A DNA stretch of 57,072 nt from Anaeroplasmataceae bacterium (lineage in GTDB: Bacteria > Bacillota_I > Bacilli_A > Acholeplasmatales > Anaeroplasmataceae), in NCBI GenBank assembly GCA_029057785.1, contig JAIDZC010000029.1:1-57072 (forward strand), read 5' to 3'. Made by a program: the position numbers and the translations under genes. The stretch's first letter is position 1. Each line of letters starts with the position of its first letter. Positions 25,062-33,388 of the stretch are shown in pieces. The notes under the pieces are model-generated. The model worked only from the letters and a program-made list of their open reading frames with translations. It made no database searches and had not been told where the DNA came from.

Positions 25062-27397
25062 ATGAAATTTTATATTTATTAGAAAAAATATTGCCGTTTT
25101 ATGAAAAAGAAGTTAATAATATTATCTGTGAAGAAATTGATGATAATATTAAAAATTTAGAGTGTTTATTAGATAGAAAAACTATGCAGCAAAGAAAGAT
25201 TACTGCTGAATTGTTGAAAAATAATGAAATTAAGGAATCATTATGCTCTATAAAATTAGATTTTCTAAATCTTATTGATAAATCTATTAATCGACTTAAA
25301 TCAAACTCGGAAATATATTTAGGAAATGCTTTTGATCTTGAAGAAATGAAAGAAGAAAAAAAATATATATATTTGAAAATGTTATTTTTAAGCAAGCATA
25401 TGGAGTTTTTAGATGGATGTGAAAATGATAATGTTGAATATTTTTTTATGTGCTTGAATAGGTTTTTAAAAGAGATTTTAGATTACAATAGTTGTATTTT
25501 TCTGCATAATCATAACAAAAAAGTTCTCATTAGTTGGAATATAAGTAATGAGGATTTGAAAGCATTGGATTATGAATCTTTTGAGAATATGAATCGCTCT
25601 GATATTGATAATAGAGATTCTTCAATAGTTTCAATAAAGCATAGTATAAGCGAAACAAAAAAAATTGAGTTTTTCGTTTTTAATTGTAATCAAAATGATA
25701 GAGAAACTATTGAAGAAAAAATAAAAATGTATTTTCAATTAACTAGAGAATTTTATTTGAGATATTATAAAAGACTTTTAAATATAGATAGTAATAGATA
25801 TTCACAAATAGGTAATCATAAGTTTTTTTTGGATGCTACACAATTTATTTTAAAGAATAACTTTAGTTATAATAGAAAATTGAATGATGAAATTCCTAAA
25901 GAAAAGTTAAATATTTTGCATATTAGCGATTGTCATATTAAATCTCAAAATGATTGTGCTTTTGCTCAAAAATTTTTGAATTATATGACTTACAATTTCA
26001 ATAAGGTATATAAATATAATAATGGAATGTTTCAAAGTTGTGATGATTACCCCAAAAAAGATAGTGAGGAAAATAAAGTAATTTTTTTAGAAGATAAAAT
26101 AGATTTTATAGTTGTTACAGGAGACATAATCCAAGCAGGAAAAAGTTCAAAAGATATTTTAGAGAATTACCAAGAGGCTTACAAGCAAATTAGAATAATT
26201 GCACAAAAATTTCTTGGTAATATATGGAGAAATCGTCTTTTAATTATACCTGGGAATCATGATTATGGTATGATAAATGAGTTAGAAATTAAATTGAAAG
26301 ATAGATCTTATGAGTCTTCATCATTAGTGCAAAGTGGAATGACAGAATTTAATAAATTTGCTTTTTTCCATTTGATATTTGATAAGACTATGTTTGATGC
26401 TGATTTAAGCGAGCAGAAAAAGAAAATATACCCTCACAAATTAACTTACAAGATAAAATCTAACTTACAATTATCTTTTTATCTTTTTAATACCTCAGCA
26501 AATGCAAATTTTATTAGAAGTAATAAAGTTACTCTTGCTGATTTTGATGAACATTTGATATCAACCCAGATAGATTTAGATGAAAAAAATATTTTACTAA
26601 TGCATCATACCGAACTTAATCAGATTAATTACTATAGAGATATATTCGTTTCAGATAAATATAAAGAATACATACAAGATGAAGTTATTTTAGGATGTTC
26701 AAGGGATCATTTTGAAGTGATTTCAAAGATTATTAGTCCTGAATCAACGAATTCCCTAAGGGAGAACATGAAAAAACTAAAAGATATACACACTTCTTGT
26801 AATAAAAAATTAGATGAAAGATATTTTAGAAGAAAACAAAGTATTGAAAGTTTAAAGATAGACAATAACTATAAAATAATATTAATTAGTTCACTTGATA
26901 ATATTGTCAGCGAAATAAGAAGATATAATAATAAGCTTTATAATGCTTTCGCTTCTAATTATAATGTAGGACAGAATGTCGATGAAAATGACGTTTTAAG
27001 AGAGGATTATTATAAATTAGAATCATATTTTAAAACTAGTGTTGATGATGACAAAAGATTTAAAGAAAAATTCCAAAGTTGGATTGCAGCCTTTGATTCT
27101 TGTATTGTTCTAGGAGGGCATCAACATTGTCAATCGTTCAAAGAGAAAATAGAGTTTAAAGACAGAAAATCTATTCCTAAATATACCATTTTAGAGGCCG
27201 GTAAAACAATTGATGAATCACAGGGAAATCGTTTCAAATTCAATATTATATCTTATATGGCAGATATAGACAAGTTTGAATACTATAGTTCTGTCCCATT
27301 ATCAGTGAAAGATAAACAGATGTGTATTTTCACTGAAGTTGCAGAAGAAACAAAAGAGGCATTAGATGATTCCTATGATGATGAAGCTAAAGAATGA
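25058..27397 (+). CDS. Calcineurin-like metallophosphoesterase with N-terminal sensor-like region
   Basis: This 779-residue protein overlaps the upstream gene by ATGA; AAAGGGGA supports the start at 25058. The phosphoesterase motifs are complete: D291-x-H293, G355-D356 in VVTGDIIQ, G399-N-H-D402, H516-H517 in LLMHHTE and G687-H-Q-H690. A stretch of about 150 mostly helical residues is inserted between the last two motifs. Residues 1-105 are helical and 115-260 look like a GAF-type fold (an eye judgement). Family members hydrolyse phosphodiesters in nucleic acids or cyclic nucleotides. The tight coupling to the GHKL/PRTase-like protein suggests one two-component system, possibly conflict- or signalling-related. 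Confidence 0.85.
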   Translation: MNEILYLLEKILPFYEKEVNNIICEEIDDNIKNLECLLDRKTMQQRKITAELLKNNEIKESLCSIKLDFLNLIDKSINRLKSNSEIYLGNAFDLEEMKEEKKYIYLKMLFLSKHMEFLDGCENDNVEYFFMCLNRFLKEILDYNSCIFLHNHNKKVLISWNISNEDLKALDYESFENMNRSDIDNRDSSIVSIKHSISETKKIEFFVFNCNQNDRETIEEKIKMYFQLTREFYLRYYKRLLNIDSNRYSQIGNHKFFLDATQFILKNNFSYNRKLNDEIPKEKLNILHISDCHIKSQNDCAFAQKFLNYMTYNFNKVYKYNNGMFQSCDDYPKKDSEENKVIFLEDKIDFIVVTGDIIQAGKSSKDILENYQEAYKQIRIIAQKFLGNIWRNRLLIIPGNHDYGMINELEIKLKDRSYESSSLVQSGMTEFNKFAFFHLIFDKTMFDADLSEQKKKIYPHKLTYKIKSNLQLSFYLFNTSANANFIRSNKVTLADFDEHLISTQIDLDEKNILLMHHTELNQINYYRDIFVSDKYKEYIQDEVILGCSRDHFEVISKIISPESTNSLRENMKKLKDIHTSCNKKLDERYFRRKQSIESLKIDNNYKIILISSLDNIVSEIRRYNNKLYNAFASNYNVGQNVDENDVLREDYYKLESYFKTSVDDDKRFKEKFQSWIAAFDSCIVLGGHQHCQSFKEKIEFKDRKSIPKYTILEAGKTIDESQGNRFKFNIISYMADIDKFEYYSSVPLSVKDKQMCIFTEVAEETKEALDDSYDDEAKE

Positions 27398-27556
27398 TAA
27401 TGGGAATGATGGTTTAGCTTATGCTCATTAGTATTTTAGGCACTTTCAATATGATAAAGATTATCAAAAAATTTACTTTTTTATATAAGAATATAGTGTG
27501 CAAGTTACCTAAAGAATAAAAAGTAATAGACTTTAGGTGAAATGTTAAAAAACGTA
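27398..27556. other. Intergenic stretch with an inverted repeat
   Basis: After the phosphoesterase stop no gene or clear terminator is seen. ACCTAAAG (27508-27515) and CTTTAGGT (27531-27538) form an 8-bp perfect inverted repeat with a 15-base gap, not followed by Ts on the plus strand. The rest is AT-rich. Confidence 0.5.
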
Positions 27557-27585
27557 TTGACAATATATTATATATGTAATATAGT
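27557..27585 (+). promoter_or_regulatory. Promoter of the pemK-like leader RNA
   Basis: TTGACA, 17 bases, TATAGT. Transcription should begin near 27592. Confidence 0.85.
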
Positions 27586-27591
27586 AAAGGT

Positions 27592-27735
27592 GAGCTAGTA
27601 AAAGTCTATAAGTAAGAACTCTACTTCTTATAGATGGCTAAGACAATTGAATGTAGTAGAGTGGTTTTCCGAATGGATAGCGTGATTGAAAATGATGAGT
27701 ACAAATGTACTCTCAAATTTGATCACGCTTTTTTG
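27592..27735 (+). ncRNA. Structured leader RNA with terminator upstream of pemK-like gene
   Basis: The leader can form TCTATAAG...CTTATAGA (27605-27612 with 27626-27633). Its loop sequence ACTCTACT (27619-27626) is exactly complementary to AGTAGAGT (27655-27662), giving an alternative stem or pseudoknot. It ends with a long terminator: AGCGTGAT with ATCACGCT, inner GAGTAC/GTACTC, then TTTTTT, only 18 bases before the ATG. This is an attenuator layout. A pemK RNA motif in front of pemK genes in Firmicutes has been reported from comparative genomics; I recall it but cannot align to it here. Confidence 0.75.
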
Positions 27736-27752
27736 TTTGAAAGGGAGATAAG

Positions 27753-28241
27753 ATGAAAAAGAGATATTCTGACTATGTGAATCCAAAATCTGAAAGGTTA
27801 AATAGAATACCAGTAACTATAGGTTCTGTTATTGTAGCTTATTTATTTGATTATGAAAGATTACCTAAATATGTAGAGGATCATAAGAGAGAATCTGTGG
27901 TGGTACTTAAGGATATCAACGATGAACTAGGAGTAGTGTATATACATGGAATAAATAGTATTGATGGGAAATCAAGACATAAGAAGAAGGAAGCAGGACT
28001 ATGGGAAGAGATTGAGAAGAATGGGCAAAGGGTATTTGTAGATATCAATATACGAACTATAGATGTAGAAGGTAAACCAATTAAACAGGGAGCCAAGTTT
28101 AAGAATACGGGTATATTGTTAGAGCCAAAACAGCTTGCAAAGGTAGAGGATCATATATATAAGACTAAAGGTCGTAGCCATAGCGTTAGAAACCAAATTA
28201 CGCGAAATAAAGAAATTAAAGCAAAAAAAAATAAGGCTTAA
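27753..28241 (+). CDS. PemK/MazF-like toxin-type protein
   Basis: This 162-residue basic protein shows the PemK/MazF strand pattern: IGSVIVAYLF, then RESVVVLKDINDELGVVYIHG, and the later FVDINIRTID followed by an ILLEPKQLAKVEDHI helix. PemK/MazF proteins are RNases acting on mRNA. No protein antitoxin gene is adjacent on either side, so the usual type II partner is missing. Control by the leader RNA is the likely alternative. The C-terminus (about 135-162) is very lysine/arginine-rich. AAGGGAG precedes the ATG. The family call is by eye from strand motifs. Confidence 0.7.
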   Translation: MKKRYSDYVNPKSERLNRIPVTIGSVIVAYLFDYERLPKYVEDHKRESVVVLKDINDELGVVYIHGINSIDGKSRHKKKEAGLWEEIEKNGQRVFVDINIRTIDVEGKPIKQGAKFKNTGILLEPKQLAKVEDHIYKTKGRSHSVRNQITRNKEIKAKKNKA

Positions 28242-28255
28242 ACCTTATTTTGACT
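28229..28255 (+). terminator. Intrinsic terminator of the pemK-like gene
   Basis: AATAAGG pairs with CCTTATT (loop CTTAAA region), followed by TTGACTTTT. The stem overlaps the stop codon. Bases 28256-28360 show nothing else. Confidence 0.7.
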
Positions 28256-28360
28256 TTTCAACCATATGTCGTTTCCACCCAAGCCTAGGCAATTTATATT
28301 GTAGCATAGTGAATTTTTAATGTCAATTCTAATCTTCGAAATTTAAAATATTTGAATTTT

Positions 28361-28903
28361 TCATTTTTTATATTCTGTTTGATATGCTAGCATCTCTAAT
28401 TTCTTAATATTTAATATATTAAAGAGTTTATTATGCTTTGATATGATTTCTTTAGACTCAAGATATTTCAATGTTTCAGATAAAGTACTTTTATTTAGAT
28501 TAAGATATATGGATAAATCACTGATAGATAGTGTAATATAAAAGCTTTCAGTTTTATTATTTAAATATTCAAAATATAGATATCTTGAAATTTTTGTAAT
28601 AGGATCATTCAATAAAAGTAGTTCAGTTTGATTTTTCTTTTCTTGAATCATTTTAGACAGTATTGGAAAATAACTTGTATCAATATCACACTTATCAATC
28701 CACTCTCCAGCAACCAAATCTAACGCATAATATTCATCTAGAGTGTAAGGATTATAAAAGATTTGATCTAAAAATAAATAGTCTTTAGGACCATAACTTT
28801 CAGTTTTTCTTGTGTTAGTAATATGACCTTTAGTAATTTTAAATATTTGATTGATATATGCATTTTTTGTTATGATGATTTCGTTTCTTAAGTATGTTTT
28901 CAT
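28361..28903 (-). CDS. Crp/Fnr-like transcriptional regulator
   Basis: This 180-residue protein has a shortened N-terminal effector domain (INQIFKITKG matches the Crp beta-roll) and a C-terminal winged helix, LSISDLSIYLNLNKSTLSETLKYLESKEII, with the closing wing. No cAMP-binding or Fe-S cysteine motif is seen, so the signal is unknown. The ATG lies directly after the T-run of the terminator of the upstream dehydratase gene and has no visible ribosome site, so it would be translated from a nearly leaderless RNA or readthrough. The gene probably regulates the adjacent operon; this is inferred from position. Confidence 0.72.
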   Translation of the reverse strand: MKTYLRNEIIITKNAYINQIFKITKGHITNTRKTESYGPKDYLFLDQIFYNPYTLDEYYALDLVAGEWIDKCDIDTSYFPILSKMIQEKKNQTELLLLNDPITKISRYLYFEYLNNKTESFYITLSISDLSIYLNLNKSTLSETLKYLESKEIISKHNKLFNILNIKKLEMLAYQTEYKK

Positions 28904-28905
28904 AT

Positions 28906-28937
28906 AAAAAAACTAAGCTGTTTATTTTACAGCTTAG
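28906..28937 (-). terminator. Terminator between dehydratase-like gene and crp-like gene
   Basis: On the minus strand CTAAGCTG pairs with CAGCTTAG (loop TAAAATAAA), followed by TTTTTTT. The stop codon of the dehydratase-like gene lies in the loop. Confidence 0.88.
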
Positions 28938-30201
28938 CACCCTCGTTTTCTTCAATTTTTTCTCTAGCAATTGCTAGCATAAGTTTAATTCTGTTTTCTT
29001 GATTTACTTTAGTAGCTGAAGGGTCATAGTCAATCGCTACGATATTTGCATCTGGGTGAAGAGATTTAATCTTTTTCATAACACCTTTACCACAAATGTG
29101 ATTTGGCAGACATCCAAATGGTTGTGTACAAATGATGTTATCATAGCCTATTTCAACAAGCTCCATCATTTCCGCAGTTAGAAGCCAACCCTCACCCATC
29201 TTTGTTCCATGAGATAGAATACCTTCAGATAAATCTTTAGTATGAGAGAAGTATTTCATTGGCGTGAATTTTGTCTTTTTCATACTTTGAATCATTAGCT
29301 TTTCTCTACGCCTTAAATACCAAATAATAAATTTAGATCCTAGTTTCTTTACTTTTCCGTGGCCATAGAATTCACTATCATAAATAGAGTTATATAGACA
29401 GTAGAGGATAAATCCATAAAGACCTGGAACCATAACCTCAGCATGTTCACTTACTAAGAAATCTTCTAAGTGATTATTTCCTAAGGCAGCGTATTTCACA
29501 TAGATTTCTCCGACAACTCCAACCTTTGGTATGGCATGTGTTAAATCTAAAGATAATGCATTAAAGCTTTTGGCAATAGCATTTAGGTTCTTTCTTAAGG
29601 CTCTATAGGAAACACCTTTTTTCTTGCCGAATTGTTCTCCTATTTTTTCAACCCATTCTAATGCAAGTTTTTTTGCAGAGCCAGCTTCAGTTTCATAAGA
29701 ACGTGTCTTATTAAATAAGTACATGATTTCATCGCCATAGGTCATTGCTGCTGCAATCTTTTTGATTAGAGAATAAGTAAGCTTTAAGCCACTATCCTTT
29801 TCTAGATTAGAAGCATTTAAAGAAACAACAGGAATAAAACCATAGCCTGCTTTATCTAACGCCTTTCTTAAAAGATGAATATAGTTAGAAGCCCTACAGC
29901 CACCACCTGTTTGAGTAATAAGAAGAACTAGTTTATCGTGATCTGTTCTATGGTTTAAGTTATCGATAAATTGCCCGATGACAAGTAATGCAGGATAACA
30001 GGTATCATTATGTACATACTTTAAGCCTTCTGTAACAACGTCAGGTCCTTCATTTCTCATAATCTCTACATTGTATCCTGAAACAAGAAGCGCCTTTTCG
30101 AATAAAGCCATATGAAAAGGAAGCATAGAAGGAATTAAAATGGTATGAGTTTTACGCATAGAAGCGACAAATCTTGGATATTCTTTAACTTCAGATTCCA
30201 T
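28927..30201 (-). CDS. 2-hydroxyacyl-CoA dehydratase-like (HgdB-type) protein
   Basis: This 424-residue protein follows the activator gene with a TAATG overlap and its own AAAGGAGG site. Cysteine-bearing motifs include NDTCYPALLVIGQF, GGGCRASNYIHLLRKAL and CTQPFGCLPNHICGKG, consistent with a Fe-S protein of the HgdB/BcrB-related group. In many Firmicutes this domain is fused to the activator in one polypeptide of about 1400 residues; here the two are separate coupled genes. The real substrate of this family is not established. Confidence 0.8.
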   Translation of the reverse strand: MESEVKEYPRFVASMRKTHTILIPSMLPFHMALFEKALLVSGYNVEIMRNEGPDVVTEGLKYVHNDTCYPALLVIGQFIDNLNHRTDHDKLVLLITQTGGGCRASNYIHLLRKALDKAGYGFIPVVSLNASNLEKDSGLKLTYSLIKKIAAAMTYGDEIMYLFNKTRSYETEAGSAKKLALEWVEKIGEQFGKKKGVSYRALRKNLNAIAKSFNALSLDLTHAIPKVGVVGEIYVKYAALGNNHLEDFLVSEHAEVMVPGLYGFILYCLYNSIYDSEFYGHGKVKKLGSKFIIWYLRRREKLMIQSMKKTKFTPMKYFSHTKDLSEGILSHGTKMGEGWLLTAEMMELVEIGYDNIICTQPFGCLPNHICGKGVMKKIKSLHPDANIVAIDYDPSATKVNQENRIKLMLAIAREKIEENEGAKL

Positions 30202-33107
30202 TAGTTTTCCTCCTTTTGTTTTAAGGCTGCAAATAAGCTTCTAAGACGAATCTTAACTGCACCTAAATTAGTAATTTCATCAATCTTAATTTGTGTATAA
30301 ATTTTATTATGGTTTTCTAATATGGTTTTACACTCATCAGTAGTTACTGCATCAAGACCACAACCGAAGCTAACAAGTTGTACTAAATTCATATCCTTTT
30401 GTGTTGTACAGTATTTAGCGGCTGCATAAAGTCTAGCATGATATGTCCATTGGTTTAATACACCAACCTTAAATTTTGGAACTAAATGAGAAATAGATTC
30501 TTCTGTGACAACAGCTACATCAAAGCCGTTGATTAGCTTATCAATACCATGGTTAACCTGAGGGTCAACATGGTAAGGACGACCTGCAAGAACAATAATC
30601 TGCTGATGATTTGCTCTTGCATTTGAAATGATTAAATCTGCTTGTTTTCTTAAATCGGCTAAATAAGCATCATACTCTTCATAGGCAAGAGAAGAAGCTT
30701 TATGAATTTCTTTTTTAGAAATGTCGTAGTCCTTTAGATGTTCTCTCATCTTTTGTTCAAAAATATCTTTATCATGAATACCAATAAATGGATGAATGAA
30801 TTTTATATCTTGTACATCCTTCACATTATTTTCGATAGTTTGTGGATAATATGCAACAATTGGACAATTGAAATGATTGTCACCTTTTTTCTCATCAATG
30901 TTATAACTCATACAAGGATAGAAGATAGTATCAAATTCATCTTGTTGTAATTTTGCAATATGACCATGAACGAGCTTAGCTGGATAACATACTGTATCTG
31001 ATGGAATTGTATGTTGACCTAATGTATATAGTTTCTCATTAGAAAAGCCACTATTATAAACTTCAAAACCTAAATTGGTAAAGAAGGTATACCAGAATGG
31101 CCAAAGCTCATACATATTTAAAATGAGTGGAATTCCAAGCTTTCCTCTTTTACCAGGTACAGGTTTATAGGTCATAAGTTTATTACGAATGTATTCATAT
31201 AAATTTGAATTATTGTTGGTTATCTTTTTAGCTAGTGGCTTTTCACAACGGTTTCCACTGATGAATTTATTTTGGTTACTTCCAAAGGTGTTTAAAGAAA
31301 GAAGACAGTTATTATTGCAGCCCTTACAAGTAAAGTTTTGAACCTTATGCTCAAAGCCTTTTAATTCTTCCTTTGTGATAGTAGTAGAATGTTCTAGCTT
31401 TAAAGACTTCGCATAAAGAGCAGCACCATAAGCTCCCATAAGTCCAGAAATATTAGGGCAAACCACATTTAAATTTAATTCCTTTTCAAAGGCTCTTAAT
31501 ACCGCTTCATTATGGAAGGTTCCGCCTTGTACAACAATATTTTTTCCTAATTGTGCGCTGGTTGTAGCACGAATAACCTTATATAATGCATTCTTAACAA
31601 CAGAAATAGATAAGCCTGCTGAAATGTTTTCTATGGTGGCTCCATCCTTTTGTGCTTGTTTTACGGAAGAGTTCATAAACACAGTACATCTGGAACCTAA
31701 ATCTACTGGCTTATCTGCCATAAGTCCCAGTTTTGCAAAATCTTCAATTTTATAGCCTAACGCATTTGCAAAGGTTTGTAAGAAGGAACCGCATCCAGAA
31801 GAACAAGCTTCATTTAAAAAGATGTTTGCGATGGCATTGTTTTCAATTTTAAAGCATTTGATATCCTGCCCACCAATGTCAATAATAAAATCCACATCAG
31901 GTTTAAATTTAGCAGCAGCTCTAAAATGTGCCATTGTTTCGACTAATCCAGCATCTAAATTAAAAGCATTTTTGGCAAGCTCCTCACCATAACCAGTAGA
32001 AGCACTACCTGCAATATTAAGATTAGGATATTTATTGTAAAGTTCTGTAAAAATTGTTTGGATGACTTCAACTGGATTTCCTTTATTTGGCTGATACTTT
32101 TCAAAACGAATTTGTTCGTTCTCATCAATTAAAACAAACTTAAGTGTAGTAGAACCACTATCAATACCTAAATAAAGCTTTCCAGTATAACCTTCTAATG
32201 GAAGACTTTCAATATGTGCTTTTGCATGACGTTCTCTAAATTCCTTTAAAGCAGCATCATTAGCAAATAAAGGCTGGTTATATGCGTAGGTAGCAAGGTT
32301 AATATAGTTTTGTAAATCCTTTAGTTTTTCTTTGATTTGAATTTTTTCCCTAGCACATAGAGCCGCTCCTATTGCGACATAGTATAATGAATTTTCAGGG
32401 CAAATGCCTTGTACATTTAATGCTGAATCAAAGCTTGCCTTTAATTCAGATAAGAAGGTTAGTGGTCCTCCTAAATATGCTACCTTACCTTTAATTTCTC
32501 TACCCTGAGCAAGTCCACCGATTGTTTGATTTACTACAGCATTAAAGATTGAAGCAGCTATATCAGATTTTGATGCTCCTTGATTTAATAAAGGTTGGAT
32601 ATCAGATTTAGCAAATACACCACAACGAGAAGCAATGGCATAAAGCTTTTGATGATTTAAGGCTAAACCATTGATTTCTGTAATATCAACATTTAGCAGG
32701 GTTGCCATTTGGTCGATGAATGCACCAGTACCACCAGCGCAAGAACCGTTCATACGAACCTCCATTCCATCAGTAAGGAATAGGATTTTTGCATCCTCTC
32801 CACCAAGCTCAATGATACAGTCTGTTCCTGGGATTAGAGTGTTTGCAGCAATACGAGTTGCATACACCTCCTGAATGAAAGGAATGCCTACACCTTCAGC
32901 AAGTCCCATACCTGCAGATCCAGAGATGGCTAGATAACAGTCCTCATCAATCCACTTCAAATCAATGAGCTCTTGAAGCTTTGCAATAATATTGTCTTTT
33001 ATATGAGAATAATGACGTTTATAGTCAGAATATAAGATTTGGTTATTTTCGTCTAATACAACGCATTTAATTGTTGTTGAGCCGACATCAAGTCCAATTT
33101 TTTTCAT
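30201..33107 (-). CDS. Tandem 2-hydroxyacyl-CoA dehydratase activator (BadF/BcrA-type ATPase) with DUF2229 region
   Basis: This 968-residue protein contains two ASKHA ATPase domains (about 1-270 and 308-570). Each has an entry motif (GLDVGSTTIK, GIDSGSTTLK) and the cluster cysteines (GSCAGGTGAF with SRCGVFAKSD; SGCGSFLQTF with SRCTVFMNSS) that hold a [4Fe-4S] cluster at the dimer interface in HgdC. A DUF2229-like part follows, beginning with CKGCNNNC. The start at 33107 has CTGGAGG 8 bases upstream; a longer frame to 33170 lacks a ribosome site and would overlap the promoter. The partner dehydratase-like gene is directly downstream. Confidence 0.88.
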   Translation of the reverse strand: MKKIGLDVGSTTIKCVVLDENNQILYSDYKRHYSHIKDNIIAKLQELIDLKWIDEDCYLAISGSAGMGLAEGVGIPFIQEVYATRIAANTLIPGTDCIIELGGEDAKILFLTDGMEVRMNGSCAGGTGAFIDQMATLLNVDITEINGLALNHQKLYAIASRCGVFAKSDIQPLLNQGASKSDIAASIFNAVVNQTIGGLAQGREIKGKVAYLGGPLTFLSELKASFDSALNVQGICPENSLYYVAIGAALCAREKIQIKEKLKDLQNYINLATYAYNQPLFANDAALKEFRERHAKAHIESLPLEGYTGKLYLGIDSGSTTLKFVLIDENEQIRFEKYQPNKGNPVEVIQTIFTELYNKYPNLNIAGSASTGYGEELAKNAFNLDAGLVETMAHFRAAAKFKPDVDFIIDIGGQDIKCFKIENNAIANIFLNEACSSGCGSFLQTFANALGYKIEDFAKLGLMADKPVDLGSRCTVFMNSSVKQAQKDGATIENISAGLSISVVKNALYKVIRATTSAQLGKNIVVQGGTFHNEAVLRAFEKELNLNVVCPNISGLMGAYGAALYAKSLKLEHSTTITKEELKGFEHKVQNFTCKGCNNNCLLSLNTFGSNQNKFISGNRCEKPLAKKITNNNSNLYEYIRNKLMTYKPVPGKRGKLGIPLILNMYELWPFWYTFFTNLGFEVYNSGFSNEKLYTLGQHTIPSDTVCYPAKLVHGHIAKLQQDEFDTIFYPCMSYNIDEKKGDNHFNCPIVAYYPQTIENNVKDVQDIKFIHPFIGIHDKDIFEQKMREHLKDYDISKKEIHKASSLAYEEYDAYLADLRKQADLIISNARANHQQIIVLAGRPYHVDPQVNHGIDKLINGFDVAVVTEESISHLVPKFKVGVLNQWTYHARLYAAAKYCTTQKDMNLVQLVSFGCGLDAVTTDECKTILENHNKIYTQIKIDEITNLGAVKIRLRSLFAALKQKEEN

Positions 33108-33141
33108 AGGGAACCTCCAGACTTTTCTTCGTACAAATTTT

Positions 33142-33170
33142 ATTATATTATAAATAATATAACAAGTCAA
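33142..33170 (-). promoter_or_regulatory. Promoter of the activator-dehydratase operon
   Basis: Minus strand TTGACT, 17 bases, TATAAT (hexamer at 33142-33147); a second overlapping TATAAT lies 5 bases upstream. Confidence 0.8.
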
Positions 33171-33314
33171 TTAAAGAAGAATAGAAAAAGATTTCACTTC
33201 ACAAACATATGCTGAAAAAGATGTAAAAACTTTTCTTATTTATCATTTTTTTGGCATTTCTATTTTGAAAATGAATTTTTTATTAAAATTACGCTTTCAT
33301 TATGTGATTTGTTC

Positions 33315-33343
33315 TTGATACAATTGAAAATTTACGATATAAT
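33315..33343 (+). promoter_or_regulatory. Promoter of the GLUG lipoprotein gene
   Basis: TTGATA, 17 bases, TATAAT. Bases 33171-33314, between the two divergent promoters, hold only AT-rich sequence. Confidence 0.8.
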
Positions 33344-33388
33344 ATTTAAGAAGTGCAAAATTTTTTAGTATGTAAAGGATTTGATGAT

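Noticed and set aside
27508-27538. Inverted repeat as terminator of the phosphoesterase gene.
   Set aside because: No T-run follows the 3' arm on the plus strand and it is more than 100 bases after the stop.
27592-27735. A classical type III toxin-antitoxin RNA.
   Set aside because: No tandem 30-40 base repeats are visible; the protein lacks the ToxN/CptN hallmarks I know. An attenuator leader fits better.
28256-28360. Possible gene or RNA between the pemK-like and crp-like genes.
   Set aside because: The stretch is short, with no frame, promoter or convincing hairpin.
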